The position numbers and the translations under genes are program-made. From positions 192,583 to 256,582 of the forward strand of contig NZ_JAFA01000003.1 of assembly GCF_000519185.1 (NCBI RefSeq): a stretch of 64,000 nucleotides of DNA, read 5' to 3'. The DNA is from Paraburkholderia nodosa DSM 21604. Its GTDB lineage: Bacteria > Pseudomonadota > Gammaproteobacteria > Burkholderiales > Burkholderiaceae. Below the pieces are notes generated by a model. That model saw only the letters and a program-made list of their open reading frames with translations, was not told the DNA's origin and ran no database searches. Of the stretch, positions 44,200 to 53,603 are shown in pieces (position 1 is the first letter of the stretch; each line of letters starts with the position of its first letter).

Positions 44200-44967
44200 G
44201 TGAAGAAACTGCTTGCCACCCTCACGGTTGCCCTGCTCGCCGTCTCGGCCGGCGTCGCCCATGCGAAGGACTGGTCCACCGTGCGTTTCGGCGTTGACGC
44301 CAGCTACGCACCGTTCGAATCCAAAGCACCCGATGGCAAGCTGGTCGGCTTCGACATCGACCTCGGCAACGAAATCTGCAAGCGCCTGAACGCCAAGTGC
44401 GTGTGGGTCGAGCAAGACTTCGACGGCATGATCCCGGGCCTGAAGGCCAAGAAGTTCGACGGCGTGCTCTCGTCGATGACGATCACCCCGCAGCGCGAGC
44501 AGCAGATCGCCTTCTCGGCGAAGCTGTTCAACACGCCGACGCGTCTCGTCGCCAAGAAGGGCTCGAGCCTCGCCCCGACGGCTGACTCGCTCAAGGGCAA
44601 GTCGGTTGGCGTCGAGCAAGGCACGATCCAGGAAACCTACGCGAAGGAAAACTGGGCGCCGAAGGGCGTGAACGTCGTTCCTTACCAGAACCAGGACCAG
44701 GTCTACGCCGACCTGATCTCGGGCCGTCTGGACGCCGCGCTGCAGGATGAAGTGCAAGCGGATCTGGGCTTCCTGAAGACGCCGCGCGGCGCTGGCTTCC
44801 AGTTCGCCGGCAAGGAAATCCCGACGGGCGCCGCCGCGATCGGCCTGCGCAAGGACGACGCCGACCTGAAGGGCAAGATCGACAAGGCTATCGCCGACAT
44901 GATCAAGGACGGCACGTACAAGAAGATCGAAGCCAAGTACTTCGACTTCGACGTGTACGGCGGCTAA
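44200..44967 (+). CDS. Periplasmic amino-acid binding protein (ABC transporter, family 3)
   Basis: A 255-residue binding protein with a 22-residue signal peptide (VKKLLATLTVALLAVSAGVA, cleavage after HA). The SBP_bac_3 fold is clear: VRFGVDASYAPFESK, LVGFDIDLGNEICKRL, DGMIPGLKAKKFDGVLSSMT and the PTADSLKGKSVGVEQGT hinge. The wording is of the lysine/arginine/ornithine/histidine group. I chose the GTG at 44200, preceded by GAGGAG. No permease or ATPase gene is adjacent, so it is an orphan or works with a remote transporter. A strong terminator follows. Confidence 0.92.
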   Translation: MKKLLATLTVALLAVSAGVAHAKDWSTVRFGVDASYAPFESKAPDGKLVGFDIDLGNEICKRLNAKCVWVEQDFDGMIPGLKAKKFDGVLSSMTITPQREQQIAFSAKLFNTPTRLVAKKGSSLAPTADSLKGKSVGVEQGTIQETYAKENWAPKGVNVVPYQNQDQVYADLISGRLDAALQDEVQADLGFLKTPRGAGFQFAGKEIPTGAAAIGLRKDDADLKGKIDKAIADMIKDGTYKKIEAKYFDFDVYGG

Positions 44968-45004
44968 GCACCGCATCGCGCCGGCGCTGCATCACGGCGC
45001 GCGG

Positions 45005-45031
45005 AGCCCGGGCTTCTGCCCGGGCTTTTTC
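45005..45031 (+). terminator. Terminator after the binding-protein gene
   Basis: A 9-bp perfect stem (AGCCCGGGC/GCCCGGGCT) with a TTCT loop and a following run of T, 37 bp after the stop. A textbook intrinsic terminator. Confidence 0.92.
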
Positions 45032-45198
45032 TTTTCCGGAATTTTATTTCGGATTCCCTATTTTCTGACGATGCCGCAGGCGCGCGCTGGCGCGCCGGTT
45101 CCGGCTGCGCGTCGAATCGGCTAAGATCGGGCTACGGCCCCAGCGTGTTCCTGCCGGGCCATCGTTCACTCCAACACCTTGCGCCTCGCGCACCCATC

Positions 45199-46314
45199 AT
45201 GCAAACCCGAAACCACCCGTTGATCGCGCCCGCCCTCGGTACCGCGCGGGAACTTGCCAGTTTCCACTACGGCAAGGCCGGCGGCCCCAAGGTCTACATT
45301 CAGTCCTCGCTGCACGCCGACGAACTGCCGGGCATGCTCGTCTCGTGGGCGCTGCGCCGCAAGCTCGCGGAGCTGGAAGCTGCGGGCCGCCTTCGCGGCG
45401 AGATCGTGATCGTGCCGGTGCCCAACCCCGTGGGTCTGAATCAGCACTGGCTCGGGCATATGATCGGCCGCTTCGAGTCGAATACGGCGCAGAACTTCAA
45501 CCGCAATTTCCACGAGCTCACCGCGCTCGTGCTGCCCAGCATCGAGGCGAGTCTCGGGCCCGACGAAGCCGCGAACCGCACCGCGATCCGCGCCGCCATG
45601 GGCGAAGCACTGGCCGCGCAGAAGCCGAAAACCGAACTCGATTCGATGCGGCTCGCGCTCCAGCGCCTTTCGTATGACGCCGACATCGTGCTGGACCTGC
45701 ATTGCGACTGGGAAGCCGCCATGCACATCTACACGAACCCCGAACTGTGGCCCGAAGTCGAGCCGCTCGCGCGCTATCTCGACGCCAAGGCGTCGCTCCT
45801 CGCGCTCAACTCGATCGGCAATCCGTTCGACGAGATTCACAGTTTCTGCTGGTCGGAGCTGCGCGAGCACTTCGGCACGCGCTTCCCCATTCCGTACGGC
45901 TCGATTTCGGTGACGGTCGAGCTGCGCGGCCAGCGCGACGTTTCGCACGAACTCGCCGAGCACGACGCCCAGGCCATCGTCGACTATCTGATCGGGCGCG
46001 GCGTCATCGAAGGCACGGCCGCGCCGCTGCCGCCACTCGCCCATGCGGCCACGCCGCTCGCGGGCACGGAGCCGATCGTGGCCCCTGCCAGCGGCGTGCT
46101 CGTGTTTCGCGTGGATTGCGGCACGTGGGTGGAGCGCGGCGCGGCAATTGCCGATGTCATCGACCCGCTCGCCGACACCGTGACCACGCTGCACGCGGGC
46201 GTGAGCGGCGTGATGTACGCACGCCATAGCGCGCGCTTCGCCACGGCCGGCATGGAAGTCGCACGCATTGCCGGCGAAAAGCCGATTCGCAGCGGCTCGC
46301 TTCTCTCGCTGTAA
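45199..46314 (+). CDS. Succinylglutamate desuccinylase/aspartoacylase family hydrolase
   Basis: A 371-residue zinc hydrolase of the AstE/AspA family. The zinc motif is SSLHADE (HxxE) and the third ligand lies in VLDLHCDWEA. A typical NPVGLNQHW, FESNTAQNFNRNF and VTVELRGQRDVS (catalytic Glu) follow. The last 90 residues form the biotinyl-lipoyl-like beta domain of this family (EPIVAPASGVLVFRVDCGTW). It cleaves an N-acyl amino acid or similar amide; the substrate is unknown. I chose the ATG at 45199; the frame is open upstream to 45145. Confidence 0.9.
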   Translation: MQTRNHPLIAPALGTARELASFHYGKAGGPKVYIQSSLHADELPGMLVSWALRRKLAELEAAGRLRGEIVIVPVPNPVGLNQHWLGHMIGRFESNTAQNFNRNFHELTALVLPSIEASLGPDEAANRTAIRAAMGEALAAQKPKTELDSMRLALQRLSYDADIVLDLHCDWEAAMHIYTNPELWPEVEPLARYLDAKASLLALNSIGNPFDEIHSFCWSELREHFGTRFPIPYGSISVTVELRGQRDVSHELAEHDAQAIVDYLIGRGVIEGTAAPLPPLAHAATPLAGTEPIVAPASGVLVFRVDCGTWVERGAAIADVIDPLADTVTTLHAGVSGVMYARHSARFATAGMEVARIAGEKPIRSGSLLSL

Positions 46315-46330
46315 CAGCAACGCCTTACCC

Positions 46331-46364
46331 AAAAAGGCTCGCATCATGGATGCAAGCCTTTTTT
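46331..46364 (+). terminator. Terminator after the desuccinylase-like gene
   Basis: A 10-bp stem (GGCTCGCATC/GATGCAAGCC, one mismatch) with an ATG loop, flanked by AAAAA and TTTTTT, 17 bp after the stop. Confidence 0.88.
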
Positions 46365-46814
46365 CATGAGCGTTTTCCGCTATTTCGATTATTTCGGGTA
46401 ACTAATTTTTCACTTCCGTGAATCGAGGGCAATCAGCCATGTAAAGCGCGCATTGATCGGCCGTTAATGCGCTTTTGAGATAAATCAAACTCAGCCTGAA
46501 GCCAGATTCAAAAGATCCATTAACCCGGCAAATAGAAGAAAGCTTAGAAAAAAATCTTATAAGGCCGATTGCCGCAGTCCAGCCTTTCAAATTGACAGGA
46601 AAATTGCCCGCAAAGCCAATAACGGCGGGCTTCGGGCACCGTTCTCCGCGGGTGCAACCCGTGTGTCGCATCCACACAACAGAATGGCGACATTTTCCCT
46701 ACAAAGCCTTACTGTCACATTCCTTTCGTTATCGACCCTTAAATTGCAGCCCGTCACATTGACCGGCCCATAAGAGGCCGGAGTCGTCATCTCTTCCTTT
46801 ACCCGGAGAAACAG
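46365..46814. other. Long leader region upstream of the porin
   Basis: This 450-bp gap is clearly richer in A+T than the surroundings. GTCACATT occurs twice (46714-46721 and 46753-46760, 39 bp apart) and may be a regulator site for the porin. A minus-strand open frame of 91 codons here has no ribosome site or family resemblance. No promoter could be fixed by eye. Confidence 0.5.
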
Positions 46815-47990
46815 TTGAAAAAGAAAATTCTGACCACCGCTATTCTGGCCTCGATCGCAGGCGTTGCCCACGCACAAAGCAGCGTGACGCTGTACGGCGT
46901 GATCGACGCGGGTGTGAACTACATCAGCAACGTGAAGAACTCGAACGGAACGAACGGCAGCTCGCATCAGGTTTCGTACGGTGACGGCGTGGCGCAGGGC
47001 AGCCGTTGGGGCCTGCGCGGCACGGAAGACCTGGGCGGCGGCCTGAAGGCGATCTTCGTGCTCGAAAACGGCTTCAACAGCGGTAACGGCACGGCAGGCC
47101 AGGGCGGCGCGATGTTCGGCCGTCAAGCATTCGTCGGTCTGACGCAGTCGAACATCGGTTCGCTGACGTTCGGCCGTCAATACTCGCTCAGCACGGACGT
47201 TCTCGGCTCGCAGTACTCGACCGGTGGCAACACGGTTTCGGGTAACTGGGCATACCACTTCAACGACGTCGACCAGCTGACCTCGAGCCGCATCAACAAC
47301 GCGGTCAAGTTCCAGAGCGTGAACTTCTCGGGCTTCACGTTCGGCGCGTTGTACGGCTTCTCGAACTCGACCTCGTTCGCCGGCGCACCGGCAACGGGCA
47401 CGACGGCCAACCCGATCGCCGGCTCGTCGCGCGCGTACAGCTTCGGCGCGAACTACGGCTACGGCCCGTTCAGCATCGGCGCTGCCTACACGAACCTCAC
47501 GTACCCGGGCCAGACCACGCCGTCGACGTCGACCACGATCTCCAACGTTGCACAAGGCACGCTGCGCGACCTGCGCTCGTACGGTGTGGGTGCCCGTTAC
47601 ATCGTCGGCCCGGCAACGCTGTGGGCCCTGTGGACCAACACGCTGCTCTCGCCGATCGCCGGTTCGTCGACGCTCTACAACGCGTACGAAGCAGGCGGCA
47701 AGTACGCCTTCACGCCGGCTCTCTCGGCTGCGCTCGGCTACACGTACTCGCGCACCTCGGGCAGCCAGACGGCTCACTGGAACCAGGTCAACGCATCGGT
47801 TGACTACGCGCTCAGCAAGCGCACCGACGTCTACGGCCTCGTGTCGTACCAGGACGCGTCGGGCACGCTCGCGAACGGCCAGAAGGTTCAGGCGCAGATC
47901 GGCGACTCGGGCTCGAACATTTTCCAGCCGTCGGGCACGGGTTCGCAGGATCAAGTCGCGGTTCGCGTCGGTATCCGCCACAAGTTCTAA
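46815..47990 (+). CDS. Trimeric general porin of the Burkholderia OmpC type
   Basis: A 391-residue outer-membrane porin starting at TTG (46815), preceded by CCGGAG. The signal peptide (LKKKILTTAILASIAGVAHA) is cleaved before QSSVTLYGVIDAGV, the standard beta-proteobacterial porin start. RWGLRGTEDLGGGLKAIF, FVGLTQSNIGSLTFGRQY and the final VAVRVGIRHKF with C-terminal Phe mark a 16-strand porin. It allows diffusion of small hydrophilic solutes. A strong terminator follows. Confidence 0.95.
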   Translation: MKKKILTTAILASIAGVAHAQSSVTLYGVIDAGVNYISNVKNSNGTNGSSHQVSYGDGVAQGSRWGLRGTEDLGGGLKAIFVLENGFNSGNGTAGQGGAMFGRQAFVGLTQSNIGSLTFGRQYSLSTDVLGSQYSTGGNTVSGNWAYHFNDVDQLTSSRINNAVKFQSVNFSGFTFGALYGFSNSTSFAGAPATGTTANPIAGSSRAYSFGANYGYGPFSIGAAYTNLTYPGQTTPSTSTTISNVAQGTLRDLRSYGVGARYIVGPATLWALWTNTLLSPIAGSSTLYNAYEAGGKYAFTPALSAALGYTYSRTSGSQTAHWNQVNASVDYALSKRTDVYGLVSYQDASGTLANGQKVQAQIGDSGSNIFQPSGTGSQDQVAVRVGIRHKF

Positions 47991-48085
47991 GCAGCGTAAC
48001 TTACGCAACAGCGGCAGCCGGCGACTCATAGCGCCGGCTCTGCTCGGCGCGCCGCAGCTCACGCTGCGCGCCGCGCCTTACCGGA

Positions 48086-48118
48086 CGGGGCATCCCTTGG
48101 GATGCCCCGCTTTTTTTT
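48086..48118 (+). terminator. Terminator of the porin gene
   Basis: An 11-bp stem (CGGGGCATCCC/GGGATGCCCCG) with a TT-only gap, then TTTTTTTT. A strong intrinsic terminator for the porin transcript. Confidence 0.92.
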
Positions 48119-48150
48119 GGTTCATCGCAGTCGATGCGCAACGCCCTTCG

Positions 48151-48492
48151 TCACGCCTTCTTGACGAATTCCGATTTGAGGCTCATGGCGCCGAAGCCGT
48201 CGATCTTGCAATCGATATCGTGGTCGCTGTCCACCAGCCGGATATTTTTCACTTTGGTGCCCATCTTGATCACGCCACCCGAACCCTTGAGTTTCAGGTC
48301 CTTGACGACCGTGACGGTATCGCCGTCCTGAAGGACATTGCCGGCCGAATCGCGATACACCCTGCCCGCTGTTTCGGCCGGCGCGGTGGCTTGCGCCGAC
48401 CATTCATGCGCACACTCCGGGCAGATGTAGACGCTCCCATCTTCGTAGGTGAACCCGGAATTGCATTTCGGACAGCGTGGCAGTGCGCTCAT
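48151..48492 (-). CDS. phnA: PhnA/YjdM family zinc-ribbon protein
   Basis: A 113-residue protein of the PhnA (YjdM) family. An N-terminal zinc ribbon has Cys7-Cys10 (RCPKCNSG) and Cys24-Cys27 (ICPECAHEW), and the C-terminal half is a KOW-like beta barrel ([31 protein letters not shown]). Despite the name, this family is not part of the C-P lyase pathway. It is a solitary gene here and lies about 4.4 kb from phnM with unrelated genes between. Its function is poorly known. Confidence 0.93.
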   Translation of the reverse strand: MSALPRCPKCNSGFTYEDGSVYICPECAHEWSAQATAPAETAGRVYRDSAGNVLQDGDTVTVVKDLKLKGSGGVIKMGTKVKNIRLVDSDHDIDCKIDGFGAMSLKSEFVKKA

Positions 48493-48659
48493 GGAGAATC
48501 CCTTGTGCCGACGGGGGCATTAAAAGCGCGCAAGTATAGCGGCTCCGGCAGGCGGCCCAACCTGCCATGCGTCCGGCCTGCGACGTTATGTCCGCCGCGA
48601 CCCCGCCCTGGCCCCGCTTCTGGTACGCTGCGCTCTCTCACCTCGCAGCGATCGAACCG

Positions 48660-49076
48660 ATGGAACTCCCTTTCAACGAAGCCGCCGTCTCGGTCACGCG
48701 CAACGCGCTTTCCGCAGCCGGCCAGGTCTTCCCCATGCGCGACATCGAGGACGTGCGTATCGTCATCGGGCGACGGAGCCGCGTCGTGCCGATCGCGATT
48801 AGCCTGCTCGGCGCCGCCGGCGCTGTCGTGGGCGGCGTGCTCGGCTCGGCCACCGGTCTCGCGTGCGGCGTGATGGTGATCGTGGTGGGCTGGCTCGCGT
48901 GGCTTTGGCAGGAAGCCGTGCACCGGCTCTATGTCGTGACGGGCGGCGAATCGCGCGAGGCGGTCACGAGCCTCGACCCGGCATTCCTCGAACGCGTGCA
49001 AGAAGCGGTGCGCACCGCCAAGACCGCGCAAGCGGCGCAGGCCGAGGGCGGCGCGACGCGGCCCGCAGCACCCTGA
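48660..49076 (+). CDS. Small membrane protein, DUF6232-like
   Basis: A 138-residue protein. A short N-terminal domain (NEAAVSVTRNALSAAGQVFPMRDIEDVRI) leads to two hydrophobic segments (VVPIAISLLGAAGAVVGGVLG and LACGVMVIVVGWLAWLW), then VHRLYVVTGGESREAVTSLD and an Ala-rich tail. This layout matches DUF6232, a family of unknown function. I chose the ATG at 48660; the open frame extends to 48567 and a longer start is possible. It converges with glgP (43-bp gap). Confidence 0.65.
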   Translation: MELPFNEAAVSVTRNALSAAGQVFPMRDIEDVRIVIGRRSRVVPIAISLLGAAGAVVGGVLGSATGLACGVMVIVVGWLAWLWQEAVHRLYVVTGGESREAVTSLDPAFLERVQEAVRTAKTAQAAQAEGGATRPAAP

Positions 49077-49119
49077 TAGCGCCCGAAGCACTGCCGGCAG
49101 CACTGCGGACGCTCGCCCC

Positions 49120-51573
49120 TCACTCCATCTCGATCGACTTCACGTGCCAGATATCGCGGGCGTATTCCGCGATCGCACGGTCCGAAGAGAATTTCCCCAT
49201 CCCCGCCACGTTTTCGATCGCGCTCGCGGTCCATGCCGGCACGTCCATGAAGCGCTGGTCGGCGGCGTCCTGGGCCTCGATGAAGGCCGAGTAGTCGGCC
49301 AGCACGAGGTAGTGGTCGCCCCAGTCCACGAGCGTGTGGAAGATGTCCGTGTAGCGTGCCGAATCGTGCGGTGAAAAGAAGCCCGTGCGGATCTGGTCGA
49401 GCGCGCGGCGCAACTCGGCGTTTTCCTCGTAGACCTGGCGCGGCCGGTAGCCCGCGCAACGCAGCTGGTCGACCTGATCGGACGTGTGCCCGAAGATGAA
49501 GATGTTGTCCTGCCCCACGGCCTCGCCGATCTCGATGTTCGCGCCGTCGAGCGTGCCCATGGTGAGCGCGCCGTTGAGCGCGAGCTTCATGTTGCCGGTG
49601 CCCGACGCTTCGGTGCCCGCTGTCGAGATCTGCTCGGAAAGGTCCGCCGCGGGAATCAGCACCTCGGCCACGCTCACGCCGTAGTTCGGCACGAACACCA
49701 CCTTGAGCCGATCGCCCACCACGGGATCGTTGTTGATCTTCGCGGCCACGTCGTTGATGAGGTGGATGATCATCTTCGCCATTCGGTACGCCGACGCGGC
49801 CTTGCCCGCGAACAGCACGACGCGCGGTACCCAGTCGCGCTCCGGCGCTTCGAGAATGCGGTTGTAGCGCGTGATCACGTGCAGCACGTTGAGCAACTGG
49901 CGCTTGTACTCGTGAATGCGCTTGACCTGCATGTCGAACAGCGCATCGGGATTGAAGACGATGCCCGTGCGCTCCAGGGCGCGATGTGCGAGGCGCACCT
50001 TGTTGCTGCGCTTGGCCGCGCGGAAGGCGGCTTCGAACGACGCGTCGCCGCGCAGCTTGCGCAGCGCGCCCAGCTCGAAGAGATCGCTGCGCCAGCGCGG
50101 CCCGATCGCTTCGTCCACGAGGCGCGCGAGCGGCGGGCTCGCCTGCGCGAGCCAGCGGCGCGGCGTGATGCCGTTGGTCACGTTCGTGAAGCGGTCGGGA
50201 AAGAGGCGCGCAAAGTCGGCGAAGATATCGCGCGTCATCAGTTGCGAATGCAACTTCGAGACGCCGTTCACCTTGTGGCTCGCCACGATCGCAAGATAGG
50301 CCATGCGCACGCGGCGCTGGCCGTATTCGTCCACGAGCGAGATGCGGCGGATCAGGTCGAGGTCGTGCGCGCCGCGGTCGCTCGCTTCGCGCAGGAACGC
50401 CGCGTTGATGTCGAAGATGATTTCGAGGTGGCGCGGCAAGAGGCGTGCCAATAGTTCGATGTCCCAGGTTTCCAGCGCTTCGGGCATCAGCGTGTGGTTG
50501 GTGTACGAGAACACGCGGCGCACGTGACCCATCGCCTCGTCCCATGGCAGATGATGCACGTCCACGAGCAGGCGAATCAGCTCGGGAATGGCCAGCACCG
50601 GGTGCGTGTCGTTCAGGTGCACCGCGACCTTTTCGGAGAAGCGCCCGAACGTGCTGTGCGTGCGCAGATAGCGGCGAATCAGGTCCTGCATCGTCGCGGA
50701 GACGAAAAAGTATTCCTGGCGCAGACGCAACTCGCGCCCGGCCATCGTCGAGTCGTCGGGATAGAGCAGCCGCGAGACGTTCTCGGAGATGTTGCGCGCT
50801 TCCACCGCGCGCTGATAGTCGCCCTGGTTGAACGCCGAGAGGTCGAGTTCCTCATCCGCGCGCGCGGACCACAGCCGCAGCGTGTTGGTCGCGCTGGTGT
50901 CGTAGCCGGGAATGACCGTGTCGTAGGCCATGGCGTTGACATGCTGCGTGTCGACCCATTCGACATGGCCGTTGCTCTGCATGGTGCGCCCGCCAAAGCG
51001 CACCGGATACTGGACCTCGGGCCGCGGGAATTCCCAGGGATTGCCGTAGCGCAGCCAGTAGTCGGGCGCCTCGACCTGCTCGCCGTTCACGATCTGCTGG
51101 CGGAACATGCCGTAGTCGTAGCGAATGCCATAGCCGAAGCCCGGAATGCCGAGCGTCGCCATCGAATCGAGGAAGCACGCCGCGAGCCGGCCGAGACCGC
51201 CGTTGCCGAGCGCGGCGTCGGGCTCGTAGTCGAGCACCGTGTCCATGTCGACGCCCACGCTCGCCAGCGCCTCTTTCATCTGGTCGCGTATGCCGAGCGC
51301 GATCAGCGCGTTCGAGAACGTGCGGCCGATGAGAAATTCCATCGACAGGTAATAGACGCGTTTGACGTCCTGGTCGTACTGGCGGCGGGTGGTGATCATC
51401 CAGCGCTCGACGAGCCGGTCGCGCACGGCAAGCACCGCGGCGTGCAGCCAGTCTTGCGGACGGGCCGTCACGGCGTCCTTGCCGACACCGTACATCAGGC
51501 GATTGGAGAGGGAACGGCGCAGCGCTTCGACGCTGCTTTGCAACTGATCGAACTCGAGACCGATGGCTGTCAT
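49120..51573 (-). CDS. glgP: Glycogen/starch/alpha-glucan phosphorylase
   Basis: GlgP releases glucose 1-phosphate from alpha-1,4-glucans. The 817-residue PLP enzyme starts with MTAIGLEFDQLQSSVEALRR and has the family blocks NGGLGRLAACFLDSMATLG, FGYGIRYDYGMFRQ, RRWLAQASPPL, VFVPNYGVSVAEVLIPAADL and the PLP-lysine block EASGTGNMKLALNGALTMGT. Length is normal for the bacterial enzyme. No other glycogen gene is present. A hairpin repeat lies 40 bp upstream of its start. Confidence 0.95.
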   Translation of the reverse strand: MTAIGLEFDQLQSSVEALRRSLSNRLMYGVGKDAVTARPQDWLHAAVLAVRDRLVERWMITTRRQYDQDVKRVYYLSMEFLIGRTFSNALIALGIRDQMKEALASVGVDMDTVLDYEPDAALGNGGLGRLAACFLDSMATLGIPGFGYGIRYDYGMFRQQIVNGEQVEAPDYWLRYGNPWEFPRPEVQYPVRFGGRTMQSNGHVEWVDTQHVNAMAYDTVIPGYDTSATNTLRLWSARADEELDLSAFNQGDYQRAVEARNISENVSRLLYPDDSTMAGRELRLRQEYFFVSATMQDLIRRYLRTHSTFGRFSEKVAVHLNDTHPVLAIPELIRLLVDVHHLPWDEAMGHVRRVFSYTNHTLMPEALETWDIELLARLLPRHLEIIFDINAAFLREASDRGAHDLDLIRRISLVDEYGQRRVRMAYLAIVASHKVNGVSKLHSQLMTRDIFADFARLFPDRFTNVTNGITPRRWLAQASPPLARLVDEAIGPRWRSDLFELGALRKLRGDASFEAAFRAAKRSNKVRLAHRALERTGIVFNPDALFDMQVKRIHEYKRQLLNVLHVITRYNRILEAPERDWVPRVVLFAGKAASAYRMAKMIIHLINDVAAKINNDPVVGDRLKVVFVPNYGVSVAEVLIPAADLSEQISTAGTEASGTGNMKLALNGALTMGTLDGANIEIGEAVGQDNIFIFGHTSDQVDQLRCAGYRPRQVYEENAELRRALDQIRTGFFSPHDSARYTDIFHTLVDWGDHYLVLADYSAFIEAQDAADQRFMDVPAWTASAIENVAGMGKFSSDRAIAEYARDIWHVKSIEME

Positions 51574-52228
51574 CGACGACTCCTGTCGAGTGCACCTGGC
51601 GCTTTAGCTGTCGGCCGGAGTTAGTGCTTTAGCACTGACTCCGGCCCCACGCAGAGCGCTTGGTGCAGTCCCACGCAAAGCGCTGGAAATGGCGGCGCGC
51701 CCATAAAAGGTGCAGGGCGCGCGGTTGTTCTGGGCCTGCGCCGCGCGCGGCGGAACGGGACGATGACGCATCGGCGCAGCGGCGCAAAAGGCCGGCACCG
51801 CTCGCCAGCGAGCGCAGATCAATTTGCAGAGTAGTGCATTTTCAAATGGCGTGCGGCGGCGCGCCAACCGGGCGCGGAGCGCGGCCGCCAGCCGCGCGGA
51901 ACCCGCCGGCCGCCTCGATCCCTTGCCATGCGGACGGTTGCGCGCGCGCAGCGCGGCGCCATGCCTGCGCATGACGGGCTTGGCGGTTAGTTGCGATATG
52001 CCGGCGCATGATGCGCGATCGAGTGCGTCACCCAAACCCTTACAGTCACCCCACGCCCTGGAGTGTCTCCTGCAGAACCGGACGGGCTCTGTAACAATCG
52101 CAAAATTCGTCCGCTCGGCCCGCGCCGCAGCCTTCATCGTCCATCCGCCCGAGACTGTCTTGTCCGAAACCTTTTCCGCGGCGCGCGAAACCCGCAATAC
52201 GCTCAATACCGAGCCACCCGACGCGCCC
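51574..52228. other. Non-coding region between glgP and the MFS gene
   Basis: A GC-rich 655-bp gap. It holds an inverted repeat at 51613-51646 and, just beyond, a short direct repeat of the CCACGCAGAGCGCT / CCACGCAAAGCGCT kind. Open frames in this stretch are without ribosome sites or family resemblance. It must contain the divergent promoters of glgP and the exporter. Confidence 0.5.
51613..51646. repeat. REP-like inverted repeat upstream of glgP
   Basis: GGCCGGAGTTAGTGC and GCACTGACTCCGGCC form a 15-bp stem with one mismatch and a TTTA loop. The 40-bp distance to the glgP start would put it in the leader of that gene. It resembles short interspersed palindromes that I associate with Burkholderia genomes, but that needs a genome search. 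Confidence 0.7.
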
Positions 52229-53581
52229 ATGTCCGCGAAGAACCGCCGCGCCATGGGCGCGGTGATGCTCGCCGTTGCGCTCGCGACGCTCGACACCGCC
52301 ATCGCCAACACCGCGCTGCCCGCCATCGCCACCGACCTGCACGCGGCCCCCGCCGCCTCGGTGTGGATCATCAACGCGTACCAGCTCGCAATGGTCGCCA
52401 CCTTGCTGCCGCTCGCCGCGCTCGGCGACATCATCGGCCACCGGCGCATCTATATCAGTGGCCTCGCGATCTTCACGGTCGCTTCGCTCGCCTGCGCGCT
52501 CGCGCCCACGCTCACCGCGCTCGCCGGAGCACGCGTGCTGCAGGGGCTCGGCGCGAGCGCCATCATGAGCGTGAACACGGCGCTGATCCGCTTTCTTTAC
52601 CCGCCGCACCGGCTCGGGCGCGGGCTCGGCACGAACGCGCTGATCGTAGGCGTTTCGTTCGCCGTGGGTCCGACCATGGCCTCGCTGATCCTCTCCGCGG
52701 GCACCTGGCCATGGCTCTTCGCGATCAACGTGCCGCTCGGCGTGCTCGCACTCGTGTTCGCGCTGCCCGCGCTGCCGCAGACGGCGCGCGGCAAGCACGC
52801 CTTCGACCCAGTCGCGGCGGTGCTCAATGTCATCACGTTCGCGGCGCTGATCTTCGCGCTCGGCGAGGCCGCGCAGCGCGCGCCAGGCATGGAAGTGGGC
52901 ATTGCGGCTGTCGTGGCGCTGGTATTCGGCGCACTGCTGATCCGGCGCGAGGCCGGGCATCCCGCGCCCATGCTGCCCGTGGATCTGTTCCGCCGGCCGG
53001 TTTTCGCGCTTTCGTCGGTCACCGCGATCTGCTCGTTCGCGGCGCAGGGCCTCGCGTTCGTCTCACTGCCGTTCTATTTCGAAACCGTGCTGATGCGCAG
53101 CCAGGTGGAGACCGGCTTCCTGATGACGCCCTGGCCCGTGGTCGTGGCCGCCGCGGCGCCCATTGCGGGGCGCCTCTCCGACCGCTATCCGCCGGGCCTG
53201 CTCGGTGCGATCGGGCTCGCCATTCTCTCGGCCGGCATGGCGTCGCTGGCGCTGCTGCCCGCGCACCCCACGGTGACGGACATCGTCGTGCGCATGGCGA
53301 TCTGCGGCGCGGGCTTCGGCTTTTTCCAGTCGCCCAACCTGCGGGCGATCATGGCGAGCGCGCCGCCCGAGCGCAGCGGCGGTGCGAGCGGCACCATCGC
53401 GGTCTCGCGTCTGCTCGGACAGACCACGGGCGCGGCGCTGGTGGCGCTGTGCTTCGGGATCGTGGGCCGGCACGGCCCGACGCTCGCCCTGAGCCTTGGC
53501 TGTGCCTTTGCGGGCGCGGCGGCCATTGCGAGCGGGCTGCGGCTGTTCGCACCGTCGCACCGGGCGGTGCAGCGCGGCTGA
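52229..53581 (+). CDS. MFS transporter, 14-TM drug exporter (EmrB/QacA) type
   Basis: A 450-residue inner-membrane exporter of the major facilitator superfamily. Motif D1-like LDTAIANTALPAIATDL in TM1, motif A LGDIIGHRRIY between TM2 and TM3, and motif C-like GVSFAVGPTMASLIL in TM5 mark the DHA2 family of drug exporters. The substrate is unknown. I chose the ATG at 52229; the frame continues upstream without a good start. It is divergent from glgP and converges with ltaE. No TetR-type regulator is adjacent. Confidence 0.9.
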   Translation: MSAKNRRAMGAVMLAVALATLDTAIANTALPAIATDLHAAPAASVWIINAYQLAMVATLLPLAALGDIIGHRRIYISGLAIFTVASLACALAPTLTALAGARVLQGLGASAIMSVNTALIRFLYPPHRLGRGLGTNALIVGVSFAVGPTMASLILSAGTWPWLFAINVPLGVLALVFALPALPQTARGKHAFDPVAAVLNVITFAALIFALGEAAQRAPGMEVGIAAVVALVFGALLIRREAGHPAPMLPVDLFRRPVFALSSVTAICSFAAQGLAFVSLPFYFETVLMRSQVETGFLMTPWPVVVAAAAPIAGRLSDRYPPGLLGAIGLAILSAGMASLALLPAHPTVTDIVVRMAICGAGFGFFQSPNLRAIMASAPPERSGGASGTIAVSRLLGQTTGAALVALCFGIVGRHGPTLALSLGCAFAGAAAIASGLRLFAPSHRAVQRG

Positions 53582-53603
53582 TGCCGGCAGTGCGAGTGGA
53601 TGC

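Noticed and set aside
46402..46677. A 91-codon minus-strand frame upstream of the porin
   Set aside because: No ribosome site, no family resemblance, and it lies in the AT-rich leader region of the porin.
48151..48492. phnA as part of the C-P lyase pathway
   Set aside because: The PhnA/YjdM family is not needed for C-P lyase, and here it is separated from phnM by unrelated genes and lies on the other strand.
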